Source: Rhodospirillales bacterium
GTDB taxonomy: Bacteria; Pseudomonadota; Alphaproteobacteria; Rhodospirillales; Casp-alpha2
Reading direction: 5' to 3'
Assembly (NCBI GenBank): GCA_030727885.1
Contig: JANRAT010000153.1
Location: forward strand, 894-5,984
DNA length: 5,091 nt
A program made the translations under genes and the position numbers. Positions 1 to 4,891 of this stretch are shown here, piece after piece; positions within the stretch are counted from its first letter, which is position 1; every line of letters starts with the position of its first letter. The notes under the pieces are model-generated. The model saw only the letters and a list, made by a program, of their open reading frames with translations, searched no databases and was not told the DNA's origin.

Positions 1-1
1 G

Positions 2-706
2 CCGTCTCTGCTGGAGCCTTCAGATAGAACGGCAGCCGTCGCTTCTGTCCTCGAAGACCTGCACGCTCAGGGCATGTTTCCCGGATGGCGCGGAGAACAT
101 TACCCGGTCTCAGAAAGCTATTATGCCGAGCCCCTGCTGACGATAGAGAGAGCGACAGTGCCGAAATTCGGGACCATGGGGTATGGAGTGCATATCAACG
201 GCTTTGTGCGTGATGCCGGTGGGCTGAAAATGTGGATCGGCAAACGGTCAATGAAAAAACAAACAGGCCCCGGCAAGCTCGACCAGATTGTTGCCGGCGG
301 CTTGCCCGTCGGTATCTCTGTCTGGAAAAACCTGCTGAAGGAATGCGGCGAGGAAGCCGGTATGCCGATCGCGCTTGCGGAAAAGGCGGTGCCAATCGGA
401 ACCGTTTCATACCTGACCGAAAAAGCGGAAGGACTGCGGCACGATGTGCTGTTCAATTACGACATCGCGCTACCCGGCGACTTCCAGCCTACGCCGACGG
501 ATGGCGAGGTTGATGCCTTCTATCTGTGGCCGATTGAAGACGTGATGCAGCGGATTCGCGAAACGGATGATTTCAAATTCAATGCGGCGCTGGTCATCAT
601 CGATTTCGCGATTCGCCATGGGGTGCTGACGCCGGAAGATCCCGAGTATATCGCCGTCACCGAGGGCATGCGATTGGGTCGGGCTGGTCGCCTTGGGGCA
701 CGATGA
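2..706 (+). CDS. Nudix hydrolase, DUF4743 / thiamine-pyrophosphokinase-associated type (5' end outside window)
   Basis: The frame is open from the window edge to the TGA at 704-706, so the N-terminus lies upstream; about 234 residues are visible. Residue numbers here count from the Met at 74. The Nudix box is at about residues 75-97: it keeps Glu90, Glu93, Glu94 and Gly96, the metal-binding core, but the first Glu of the consensus is Ile81 and the Arg is Lys89. The preceding segment (GWRGEHYPV, then FGTMGYGVHINGF) and the following DGEVDAFYLWP and IRHG motifs match the family in which a DUF4743 region precedes a Nudix domain, as in yeast YJR142W and some plant enzymes. Such enzymes hydrolyse diphosphate-linked substrates, with thiamine diphosphate derivatives suggested for relatives; the substrate here is an inference. 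Cytosolic: no signal or membrane segment is visible. An internal Met at 74 is an unlikely true start because coding similarity continues upstream of it. Confidence 0.9.
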   Translation, partial: PSLLEPSDRTAAVASVLEDLHAQGMFPGWRGEHYPVSESYYAEPLLTIERATVPKFGTMGYGVHINGFVRDAGGLKMWIGKRSMKKQTGPGKLDQIVAGGLPVGISVWKNLLKECGEEAGMPIALAEKAVPIGTVSYLTEKAEGLRHDVLFNYDIALPGDFQPTPTDGEVDAFYLWPIEDVMQRIRETDDFKFNAALVIIDFAIRHGVLTPEDPEYIAVTEGMRLGRAGRLGAR

Positions 707-739
707 GAGGATTTATGCGCATGGCGAAGATATTGAAAG

Positions 740-769
740 TTGTGCATCCAGTAATGGCTTGGGTAAAAT
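740..769 (+). promoter_or_regulatory. possible promoter for pip
   Basis: A TAAAAT at 764-769 (5 of 6 to the -10 consensus) lies 18 bases after TTGTGC at 740-745. The predicted start of transcription would fall at or next to the A of the ATG at 776, giving a leaderless or nearly leaderless message. This fits the absence of any Shine-Dalgarno sequence before that ATG. The -35 match is weak, so the call is tentative. Confidence 0.25.
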
Positions 770-775
770 AAAAAC

Positions 776-1735
776 ATGGATACTGCACCGCGCCATATGG
801 ACCTGTACCCGAAGATTGAGCCTTATGACCGCGGCATGCTGGATGTCGGCGACGGACACCAGCTGTATTATGAGCAATCCGGTAATCCGTCAGGCGTCCC
901 GGTTGTCTTTCTGCACGGCGGGCCCGGTGCAGGCTCAAACCCGGCGCATCGGCGCTTCTTTGATCCAGAATTTTACCGGATTGTGATTTTTGATCAGCGG
1001 GGTGCCGGGCGGTCCAGGCCGTTTGCCTCGCTTGAGTGCAATACAACGGATCACCTCGTCGGCGATATCGAACTCTTGCGCCAGCATCTGAATATTCATT
1101 CCTGGCTCGCTTTTGGCGGGTCATGGGGTTCGACACTGGCGCTGGTTTATGCGCTCAGGCACGCGGACCGGTGTCTGGGGCTGGTACTCAGAGGGATTTT
1201 CCTGGGCTCGAAAGCGGAGCTGGACTGGTTTTTATATGGGATGCGCGTTGTCTTTCCAGAAGCGTGGCGGCGGTTTTCGGAATTCATTCCAGCAGCAGAG
1301 CAGGGTGATCTGATGTCTGCTTATCATGCAAGGCTGGTTGATCCGTCGCCGGATGTTCATATGCCGGCAGCCGCGTATTGGGCCGGCTATGAAACGTCCT
1401 GCTCAAACCTGCTGGCGTCGCCGAGCGAGGTGCCGCCGCAGGCTTCAAGCGGTGCGCTGTCCCTGGCCCGGATCGAGGCGCATTATTTTGTAAATGGCGT
1501 GTTCATTGGTGACAGCGAAATCCTGGATGGCGTCGCATCAATCCGGCATTTGCCGGCGGTTGTGGTGCAGGGGCGTTATGACATGGTGTGCCCGATCAAA
1601 ACTGCCGATGCACTGGTGCGCGCCTGGCCCGAGATCGATTACCGCATCGTTCCGGATGCCGGTCATTCGGCGATGGAACCCGGTATTCGTTCGCAACTGG
1701 TGCGCGCCACTGAAAGCATGAAAGACCTTATCTGA
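776..1735 (+). CDS. pip: proline iminopeptidase (alpha/beta hydrolase, peptidase family S33)
   Basis: The protein (319 aa, normal for the family) removes N-terminal proline from peptides and is expected in the cytosol. Visible motifs in order: the family N-terminus LYPKIEPYDRGMLDVGDGH at residues 10-28, the HGGPG oxyanion-loop motif at 47-51, DQRGAGRS at 73-80, and the nucleophile elbow GGSWGS with Ser116. A helical cap follows at about 140-250, then Asp269 in GRYDMVCP and His297 in DAGHS complete the triad. No signal peptide is seen. The start at 776 has no ribosome binding site; an in-frame ATG at 797 lies right before the conserved LYP motif and is a real alternative, also without one. The gene follows the Nudix gene after a 69-bp gap and is followed one base later by the PagL-like gene, so the latter two are probably one transcript. 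Family assignment is firm; exact substrate preference is inferred. Confidence 0.95.
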   Translation: MDTAPRHMDLYPKIEPYDRGMLDVGDGHQLYYEQSGNPSGVPVVFLHGGPGAGSNPAHRRFFDPEFYRIVIFDQRGAGRSRPFASLECNTTDHLVGDIELLRQHLNIHSWLAFGGSWGSTLALVYALRHADRCLGLVLRGIFLGSKAELDWFLYGMRVVFPEAWRRFSEFIPAAEQGDLMSAYHARLVDPSPDVHMPAAAYWAGYETSCSNLLASPSEVPPQASSGALSLARIEAHYFVNGVFIGDSEILDGVASIRHLPAVVVQGRYDMVCPIKTADALVRAWPEIDYRIVPDAGHSAMEPGIRSQLVRATESMKDLI

Positions 1736-1736
1736 A

Positions 1737-2318
1737 ATGACCCTTGCTGGGGCTCCGATCAAGGTACGATTTCCTGCCTGCGTGGGCGTCAGTGGAATGG
1801 ATTTGTTTCGGGGACTGGCCTTGGCATTGCTGGTCGTGATGGCCCGTCCGGCCATCGCCGACGGGACTTTCAGCCTCGCCAAGGGTCCCGCGTATCTGAC
1901 TTTTTCCGGGGGTCTTTTTGATGTGCGCAAGCAAAAGGACCAAAGCGGCGAGTTCTCTCTCGAGTATCGTTCGGATGTGCAATTGGGCTGGTTTAAACCG
2001 TTTGCCCATGCCGCATACGTGACCAACGGCATGAGCTTTCTCGGTGCCGGCGTGCTGGTTGATCTGCAGGTCGGCAAGAACTGGATCATTCAGCCATCCA
2101 TTGCACCGACATGGTGGCGCGGCAAAACCGATGATCTTGATCTTGGCTATGCCCTGGAAATCCGGTCCCGTCTGGAAGTTGCCTATCGGTTTCCCGACAA
2201 ATCGCGCCTTGGCCTCTCCTTCTCGCACACGTCAAACGGGGCCATGGGCAATCCCAACCCTGGCGTCGAGTCCTTGATGCTCAACGTTTCTGTGCCGATG
2301 GATATGATCGGTCGTTAG
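1737..2318 (+). CDS. PagL-like lipid A 3-O-deacylase / acyloxyacyl hydrolase family outer-membrane protein
   Basis: PagL proteins are small outer-membrane beta-barrels that remove the 3-O-linked acyl chain from lipid A. Here the motif SHTSNG has His164 and Ser166 with Asn167, and Glu178 lies 14 residues after the histidine. This is the same H-x-S...E spacing as the His126/Ser128/Glu140 triad of Pseudomonas aeruginosa PagL. Alternating hydrophobic stretches through residues 50-190 fit barrel strands. A signal peptide starts at Met21 (hydrophobic run LALALLVVMARPAIA, likely cleavage near ADG at 41-43). The ATG at 1737 follows the pip stop by one base, which suggests translational coupling, but the ATG at 1797 (Met21) gives a more normal signal-peptide length and may be the true start. 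Neither has a convincing ribosome binding site. The C-terminus is Arg rather than the aromatic residue usual in barrel proteins. Membership of the family is well supported; deacylase activity is inferred. Confidence 0.85.
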   Translation: MTLAGAPIKVRFPACVGVSGMDLFRGLALALLVVMARPAIADGTFSLAKGPAYLTFSGGLFDVRKQKDQSGEFSLEYRSDVQLGWFKPFAHAAYVTNGMSFLGAGVLVDLQVGKNWIIQPSIAPTWWRGKTDDLDLGYALEIRSRLEVAYRFPDKSRLGLSFSHTSNGAMGNPNPGVESLMLNVSVPMDMIGR

Positions 2319-2385
2319 TGCCAGATCTGAGCGCCAAACGCGAGCGGATTGCCTTGGCCTTGCTGCTGGTGTAGTCAAACCTGAC

Positions 2386-2462
2386 GCGCCCGTAGCTCAG
2401 CCGGATAGAGCACCAGATTCCTAATCTGGGGGTCGTGGGTTCAAATCCCGCCGGGCGCACCA
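2386..2462 (+). tRNA. tRNA-Arg (anticodon CCT)
   Basis: A full cloverleaf can be drawn by hand. The acceptor stem is GCGCCCG (2386-2392) with CGGGCGC (2452-2458). The D stem is GCTC/GAGC. The anticodon stem CCAGA/TCTGG encloses loop TTCCTAA, with anticodon CCT at 2420-2422, which reads AGG. The T arm is GTGGG, loop TTCAAAT, CCCGC (2435-2451). The discriminator is A2459 and the CCA end (2460-2462) is encoded. It lies 67 bp after the PagL-like gene; no clear promoter could be fixed upstream. The intrinsic terminator at 2655-2690 is the first obvious stop for its transcript. Confidence 0.97.
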
Positions 2463-2470
2463 TTTTCAAT

Positions 2471-2523
2471 GCGCGCCCTTGTATGGATGCGAGGTTCGAG
2501 CGTTGCTCGAACCGGGCGCACCA
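2471..2523 (+). repeat. tRNA-like remnant: second copy of the tRNA 3' end on a hairpin
   Basis: The last 12 bases of the tRNA-Arg gene (CCGGGCGCACCA, 2451-2462) recur exactly at 2512-2523, including the CCA. Just before the second copy is a perfect 9-bp hairpin, GGTTCGAGC / GCTCGAACC (2493-2501 with 2505-2513, loop GTT). The GGGCGC that follows (2514-2519) can pair with GCGCCC at 2473-2478, as in the tRNA acceptor stem. The result is an acceptor-like stem plus one arm, ending in ACCA, with no D or anticodon arm. It may be a decayed tRNA copy, or a second attachment-type repeat left by an element that integrated at the tRNA. It is not a functional tRNA. Confidence 0.6.
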
Positions 2524-2542
2524 ACATTCTCACGAACACATA

Positions 2543-2615
2543 CCGTCACCCCGGCGCAGGCCGGGGCCCAGCATGGCGGCTTGAGCGGATTCCAGTCATC
2601 GCTGGAATGACAGCG
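2543..2615. repeat. palindromic dispersed repeat (intergenic, alphaproteobacterial type)
   Basis: The stretch begins with CGTCACCCCGGC and contains two hairpins: CCCCGGC/GCCGGGG at 2549-2566 with a 4-base loop, and ATTCCAG/CTGGAAT at 2589-2608 with a 6-base loop. GTCA (2545-2548) and TGAC (2608-2611) can close the whole unit. Elements of this layout, opening with CGTCA-CCCGGC and closing with a GGAATGAC-like end, are widely scattered between genes in alphaproteobacteria. Copy number in this genome cannot be judged from one window. Confidence 0.6.
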
Positions 2616-2654
2616 TGCGGGGATCACCGCGTGCTCAATACCAAACTGTAACCG

Positions 2655-2690
2655 AAAAGCCTCGCCGATCCCGGCGGGGCTTTTTTATTT
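2655..2690 (+). terminator. intrinsic (rho-independent) terminator
   Basis: A 9-bp GC-rich stem, GCCTCGCCG (2659-2667) with CGGCGGGGC (2672-2680), has one T-G wobble and a 4-base loop. It is followed directly by six T and then ATTT. Four A precede the stem, so weak activity on the opposite strand is possible. It probably ends the tRNA-Arg transcript, and it separates the core genes from the gene starting at 2691. Confidence 0.9.
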
Positions 2691-3446
2691 ATGAAAGGAC
2701 CAGACAAATTGACGACGAATTTCTCTGTCAAATCACTGTTGGCGTCGAACACGAACGTCGATCTCGATGATAGCATGAAGACCAAGCTCGCGTTACGGCG
2801 GCTCGGGTATTACAAGACGCCCAGCTACGGCATGACGTCTTATCCGGACGCGCAGCTGTTCGTTGCTGTTGGCGACCTCCAGGCCGACAAAGGTATGCGC
2901 CGCACCGGAGAAATTCGGCCTGGTGACGATACCGAGAAAGCGATCCGGATGGCATTGGATGCGACATCGCCGAACGTTTTGGATAATCCGGCGAAATCGG
3001 GCAAATACATCTGGCGCACGCGCGGCGACGGCAAGGTCCGCTCCAAACATGCCGAACGGGACGGCAAGGTCTTCGATTGGGATAATCCGCCCGAAGGCGG
3101 CCATCCCGGCGAAGCGCCCAACTGCCGGTGTTGGGCAGAGGATGTGACGGACAAAAAAGGGGCATGTGCGCGGCTTAAGCTTCAGCTCGAAGTTGACGGA
3201 AGTAACCTTGACGCTGCTAAGACGCGTTTCAACATCCATGATACTCGGGTGAATGAACAATCCATAAAACTTGAAGCAAACCGAAAGCAGAAGGCGAAGC
3301 TCGCGACTGAGGCTCGCGTGTACTATAGCGGTGCTTCAATTGAGGCACTCATACGGCGGCGGCTAAACCCGGGTGCGCCCGCCGATCTCGTCAGGATACT
3401 GGCCGCGTATGGGGAACTGGAACTGGAATACGTGAGGTGCCCCTAG
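2691..3446 (+). CDS. peptidoglycan-binding-like domain fused to phage Mu F / SPP1 gp7 head-morphogenesis domain; 3' end replaced by IS sequence
   Basis: Residues 28-90 resemble a peptidoglycan-binding repeat (LRRLGYY, YGMTSYPD, LFVAVGDLQ, TGEIRPGDDTEKA). Residues 104-152 match the C-terminal part of the Mu gpF/SPP1 gp7 minor head protein domain: YIWRTRGDGKVRSKH, DGKVFDWDNPP, GGHPGE, NCRCWAE, with His120, His138, Cys145 and Cys147 conserved. Residues 156-215 are charged and helical, possibly coiled-coil. No signal peptide or membrane segment is seen. The last residues VRCP and the TAG (3444-3446) are read from the left inverted repeat of the IS that begins at 3433, so the native C-terminus is lost. 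The ATG at 2691 abuts the terminator and has no ribosome binding site; TTG at 2709 has AAAGGA nine bases upstream and is a good alternative. In phages such domains belong to capsid-assembly proteins, and MuF-type domains also occur in polymorphic toxins. No other phage gene is visible, and the function is unknown. Confidence 0.8.
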   Translation: MKGPDKLTTNFSVKSLLASNTNVDLDDSMKTKLALRRLGYYKTPSYGMTSYPDAQLFVAVGDLQADKGMRRTGEIRPGDDTEKAIRMALDATSPNVLDNPAKSGKYIWRTRGDGKVRSKHAERDGKVFDWDNPPEGGHPGEAPNCRCWAEDVTDKKGACARLKLQLEVDGSNLDAAKTRFNIHDTRVNEQSIKLEANRKQKAKLATEARVYYSGASIEALIRRRLNPGAPADLVRILAAYGELELEYVRCP

Positions 3447-3456
3447 ATTTGTAGAC
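3433..3456 (+). repeat. left terminal inverted repeat of the IS
   Basis: It begins TGAGGTGCCCCTAG and continues to TAGAC at 3452-3456. It pairs with 4625-4648: the outer 14 bases are identical and 21 of 24 match overall. It supplies the final codons and the TAG stop of the interrupted upstream gene. Confidence 0.9.
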
Positions 3457-3491
3457 GCTTTCTTCCCTAAATTTGAGGCAAGGAGGCCGAT

Positions 3492-3758
3492 ATGAGCAAA
3501 GCCAATTTCAGTGACGATTTCAAACGTGACGCGGTGCGTCAGATCACCGAGCGGGGTTATCCCGTCTCGGAGGTATCAGAGCGCCTTGGTGTAAGTACGC
3601 ATTCGCTCTACGCCTGGAAGAAGAAGTTCTCGCAACCTTCCGGCGGCGATGACAAGGATGCGGAGATCCGGCGATTGAAGCGCGAGTTGTCGAGGGTCAC
3701 CGAGGAGCGCGACATCCTAAAAAAAGCCACCGCGTATTTCGCCAAGGATGCAAAATGA
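3492..3758 (+). CDS. IS3-family transposase OrfA (helix-turn-helix DNA-binding protein)
   Basis: The 88-residue protein is the DNA-binding part of the transposase. Residues 1-45 form the HTH_Tnp_1-type region (FSDDFKRDAVRQITERG, then VSEVSERLGVSTHSLYAWKKKF). Residues 55-80 form a leucine-zipper-like helix (EIRRLKRELSRVTEERDILKKA) that mediates multimerisation in this family. The start is firmly set by AAGGAGG at 3480-3486, five bases before the ATG. The stop TGA (3756-3758) overlaps the orfB start as ATGA. The protein alone is expected to bind the IS ends and repress; the OrfAB frameshift product is the active transposase. Confidence 0.95.
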   Translation: MSKANFSDDFKRDAVRQITERGYPVSEVSERLGVSTHSLYAWKKKFSQPSGGDDKDAEIRRLKRELSRVTEERDILKKATAYFAKDAK

Positions 3759-3766
3759 AGTACGCG
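3719..3766 (+). promoter_or_regulatory. programmed -1 frameshift signal (A7 slippery run plus stem-loop)
   Basis: Seven A at 3719-3725 give the heptamer A AAA AAA in the orfA frame, followed by G. A slip of -1 enters the orfB frame, which is open from 3725 through the orfB ATG. Five bases after the run, 3731-3741 can pair with 3756-3766 (11 bp including two G-T wobbles, 14-base loop). This is the usual place for a stimulatory hairpin. The fused OrfAB product would be about 379 residues. The stem also covers most of the orfB start codon, so it may hold down independent OrfB synthesis. Confidence 0.75.
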
Positions 3767-4630
3767 TTTGTCGCCGCGCATCGTCCCCGGTTTCCGGTGC
3801 GAACGATGTGCCATTGCCTCTGCATCCATCCCAGCGGGTTTTATGCCTGGCTGAAGAACCCATTGAGCAGCCGGGCCAGGGAGGATGCGCGCCAGACCGC
3901 ATTGATCAAGCAGTCCTGGGAGGACAGCGGCAAGGTTTACGGCTATCGCAAGCTGCATGACGACCTGCGCGACCAGGGCGAACGCTGTTCGCCGAACCGG
4001 GTTGCGCGGTTGACGAAGTTGGCGGAGATCAAGGCGCAGATCGGCTACAAGCGCCGCCCCGGCCGTTACGGCGGCAAGCCGGCGATCGTCGCCGAGAACC
4101 AACTCGCGCAGAACTTCGATGTCGCAGCACCGGATCAAATCTGGGTCACGGATATCACCTACATTCGTACGCACGAAGGATGGATGTATCTGGCCGTGGT
4201 CATCGACCTGTTCTCACGCCGTGTCGTCGGTTGGTCGATGCGGTCCCGGATGACGACGGACCTGGCCTTGCAGGCCTTGCTGATGGCGGTATGGAGACGA
4301 AAGCCGAAGAGCACCGTCACGATCCATTCGGATCAGGGCAGCCAATTCACCAGTCGTGAGTGGCAAATGTTCCTTCAGCAGCACAATCTGGACGCCAGCA
4401 TGAGCCGTCGCGGCAATTGTCATGACAACGCTGTCGCCGAGAGTTTCTTCCAGCTGCTGAAACGTGAGAGGATCAGACGGAAAACCTACGCCAATAGGAA
4501 CGATGCCAGACAGGACGTGTTCGAATACATTGAGATGTTCTACAATCCGAAGCGCAAACACACTAACAACGGGATGCTGTCGCCCGTCGAGTTCGAACGG
4601 CAGCATAAAATGAATGTGGAAGGTGTCTAG
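3755..4630 (+). CDS. IS3-family transposase OrfB (DDE integrase catalytic subunit)
   Basis: The 291-residue protein holds the catalytic core. An HTH_21-like region spans about residues 38-98 (DSGKVYGYRKLHDDLR, SPNRVARL). The rve integrase core follows at about 120-285, with Asp133 in VTDITYI, Asp193 in HSDQGSQF and Glu229 in NAVAESFF. The last two are separated by 35 residues, the classic D-D-35-E spacing of IS3 and retroviral integrases. The C-terminal YNPKRKHTNNGMLSPVEFE motif is standard. The ATG overlaps the orfA stop (ATGA) and the stop TAG lies inside the right inverted repeat. Translation is probably mainly as the OrfAB fusion. No internal stop or frameshift is seen, so the gene should be functional. 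Confidence 0.97.
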   Translation: MKYAFVAAHRPRFPVRTMCHCLCIHPSGFYAWLKNPLSSRAREDARQTALIKQSWEDSGKVYGYRKLHDDLRDQGERCSPNRVARLTKLAEIKAQIGYKRRPGRYGGKPAIVAENQLAQNFDVAAPDQIWVTDITYIRTHEGWMYLAVVIDLFSRRVVGWSMRSRMTTDLALQALLMAVWRRKPKSTVTIHSDQGSQFTSREWQMFLQQHNLDASMSRRGNCHDNAVAESFFQLLKRERIRRKTYANRNDARQDVFEYIEMFYNPKRKHTNNGMLSPVEFERQHKMNVEGV

Positions 4631-4648
4631 CAAACTAGGGGCACCTCA
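4625..4648 (-). repeat. right terminal inverted repeat of the IS
   Basis: Read on the minus strand it begins TGAGGTGCCCCTAG and continues to TAGAC, mirroring 3433-3456. It includes the orfB stop codon at 4628-4630. Confidence 0.9.
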
Positions 4649-4788
4649 GGATTAATATATTCTTTGGGGCAGAGCGAAGCCCTTTGAAAGCCTCATTATT
4701 CGGTTTGGGTAAGCTTCCCAATAAGACTTTTGATGCGCGAGTGATCGAGAACGTCAATGAGAAAACTGAGCCATTCGAGGATGTCTAG
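4649..4788 (+). pseudogene. probable 3' fragment of the IS-interrupted gene that starts at 2691
   Basis: If 3433-4648 is removed, G3432 joins GG4649-4650 to make a Gly codon. The frame of the upstream gene then stays open for 46 further codons to the TAG at 4786-4788. The joined region would read ELELEY, Gly, INIFFGAERSPLKASLFGL, and end TEPFEDV. The composition is protein-like (charged and helical), in keeping with the preceding tail region. Against this: no target-site duplication marks the insertion, 46 open codons can arise by chance, and the last 30 bases resemble an IS end, so the stop may not be native. No separate start or ribosome binding site is visible. Confidence 0.45.
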
Positions 4789-4806
4789 AAAATTTGGGGC
4801 TGTTCA
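4777..4806 (-). repeat. solitary IS3-like terminal repeat (remnant)
   Basis: Aligned without gaps to the right end of the complete IS (4619-4648), this stretch matches at 22 of 30 positions, including TGTCTAG, AAA, GGGG and the terminal TCA. On the minus strand it begins TGAACAGCCCC and has TAGAC at the same distance inward as the IS ends. It looks like the end of a related but different IS3-family element whose body is missing; no transposase-like protein sequence precedes it. A chance match is possible but less likely. Confidence 0.5.
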
Positions 4807-4891
4807 AAGCAGATTTTCCTATCAGTGATTTGATCGTTCAGCTAATCGCCAAGAGCAGCCATTGATAATAGAGAGGCATAATCATATTCAT

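Larger units (their letters stand above)
3433..4648 (+). mobile_element. complete IS3-family insertion sequence (1216 bp)
   Basis: The element starts with TGAGGTGCCCC and ends with GGGGCACCTCA, the TG...CA termini usual in the IS3 family. Between them lie orfA and orfB in the typical overlapping arrangement with a -1 frameshift site. Terminal repeats match at 21 of 24 positions. No direct repeat of 3-5 bp is present at the outer borders (TACG before, GGAT after). This is unusual for a simple insertion and suggests a later rearrangement or sequence drift. All parts needed for transposition appear intact. It sits inside the gene starting at 2691, in the same orientation. Confidence 0.92.

Noticed and set aside
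1728..2228. Long minus-strand frame opposite the PagL-like gene
   Set aside because: It is a shadow of the plus-strand gene, whose signal peptide and catalytic motif are clear; the minus product has no recognisable feature.
2281..2469. Minus-strand open frame of 62 codons across the tRNA (starts MKMVRPAGFEPTTPRL)
   Set aside because: It is the antisense of the tRNA-Arg gene; the PAGFEPTTPRL string is a well-known false protein produced by translating tRNA genes backwards.
2469..2651. Plus-strand open frame of 60 codons between the tRNA and the terminator
   Set aside because: It runs through the tRNA-like hairpin and the palindromic repeat and has no ribosome binding site; the repeats explain the open frame.
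2793..3260. Minus-strand frames of up to 155 codons opposite the MuF-domain gene
   Set aside because: The plus strand carries the recognisable domain motifs; the minus frames have none and no ribosome binding sites.
3608..4174. Long minus-strand frame of 188 codons opposite orfA/orfB
   Set aside because: It is a shadow of the transposase genes in GC-rich DNA.
4838..4891. Minus-strand 17-codon open frame starting directly after the stop of the right-edge gene (TGAATG), hydrophobic (MNMIMPLYYQWLLLAIS)
   Set aside because: It is too short to support as a gene and has no ribosome binding site; it could be the truncated start of a former membrane-protein gene, but nothing else supports that.
4649..4891. 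Possible CRISPR array, origin or small RNA gene in the more AT-rich stretch after the IS
   Set aside because: No regularly spaced repeats, iterons or terminator-like hairpin are present; beyond the presumed gene fragment and the IS-like end I see nothing in 4807-4891.
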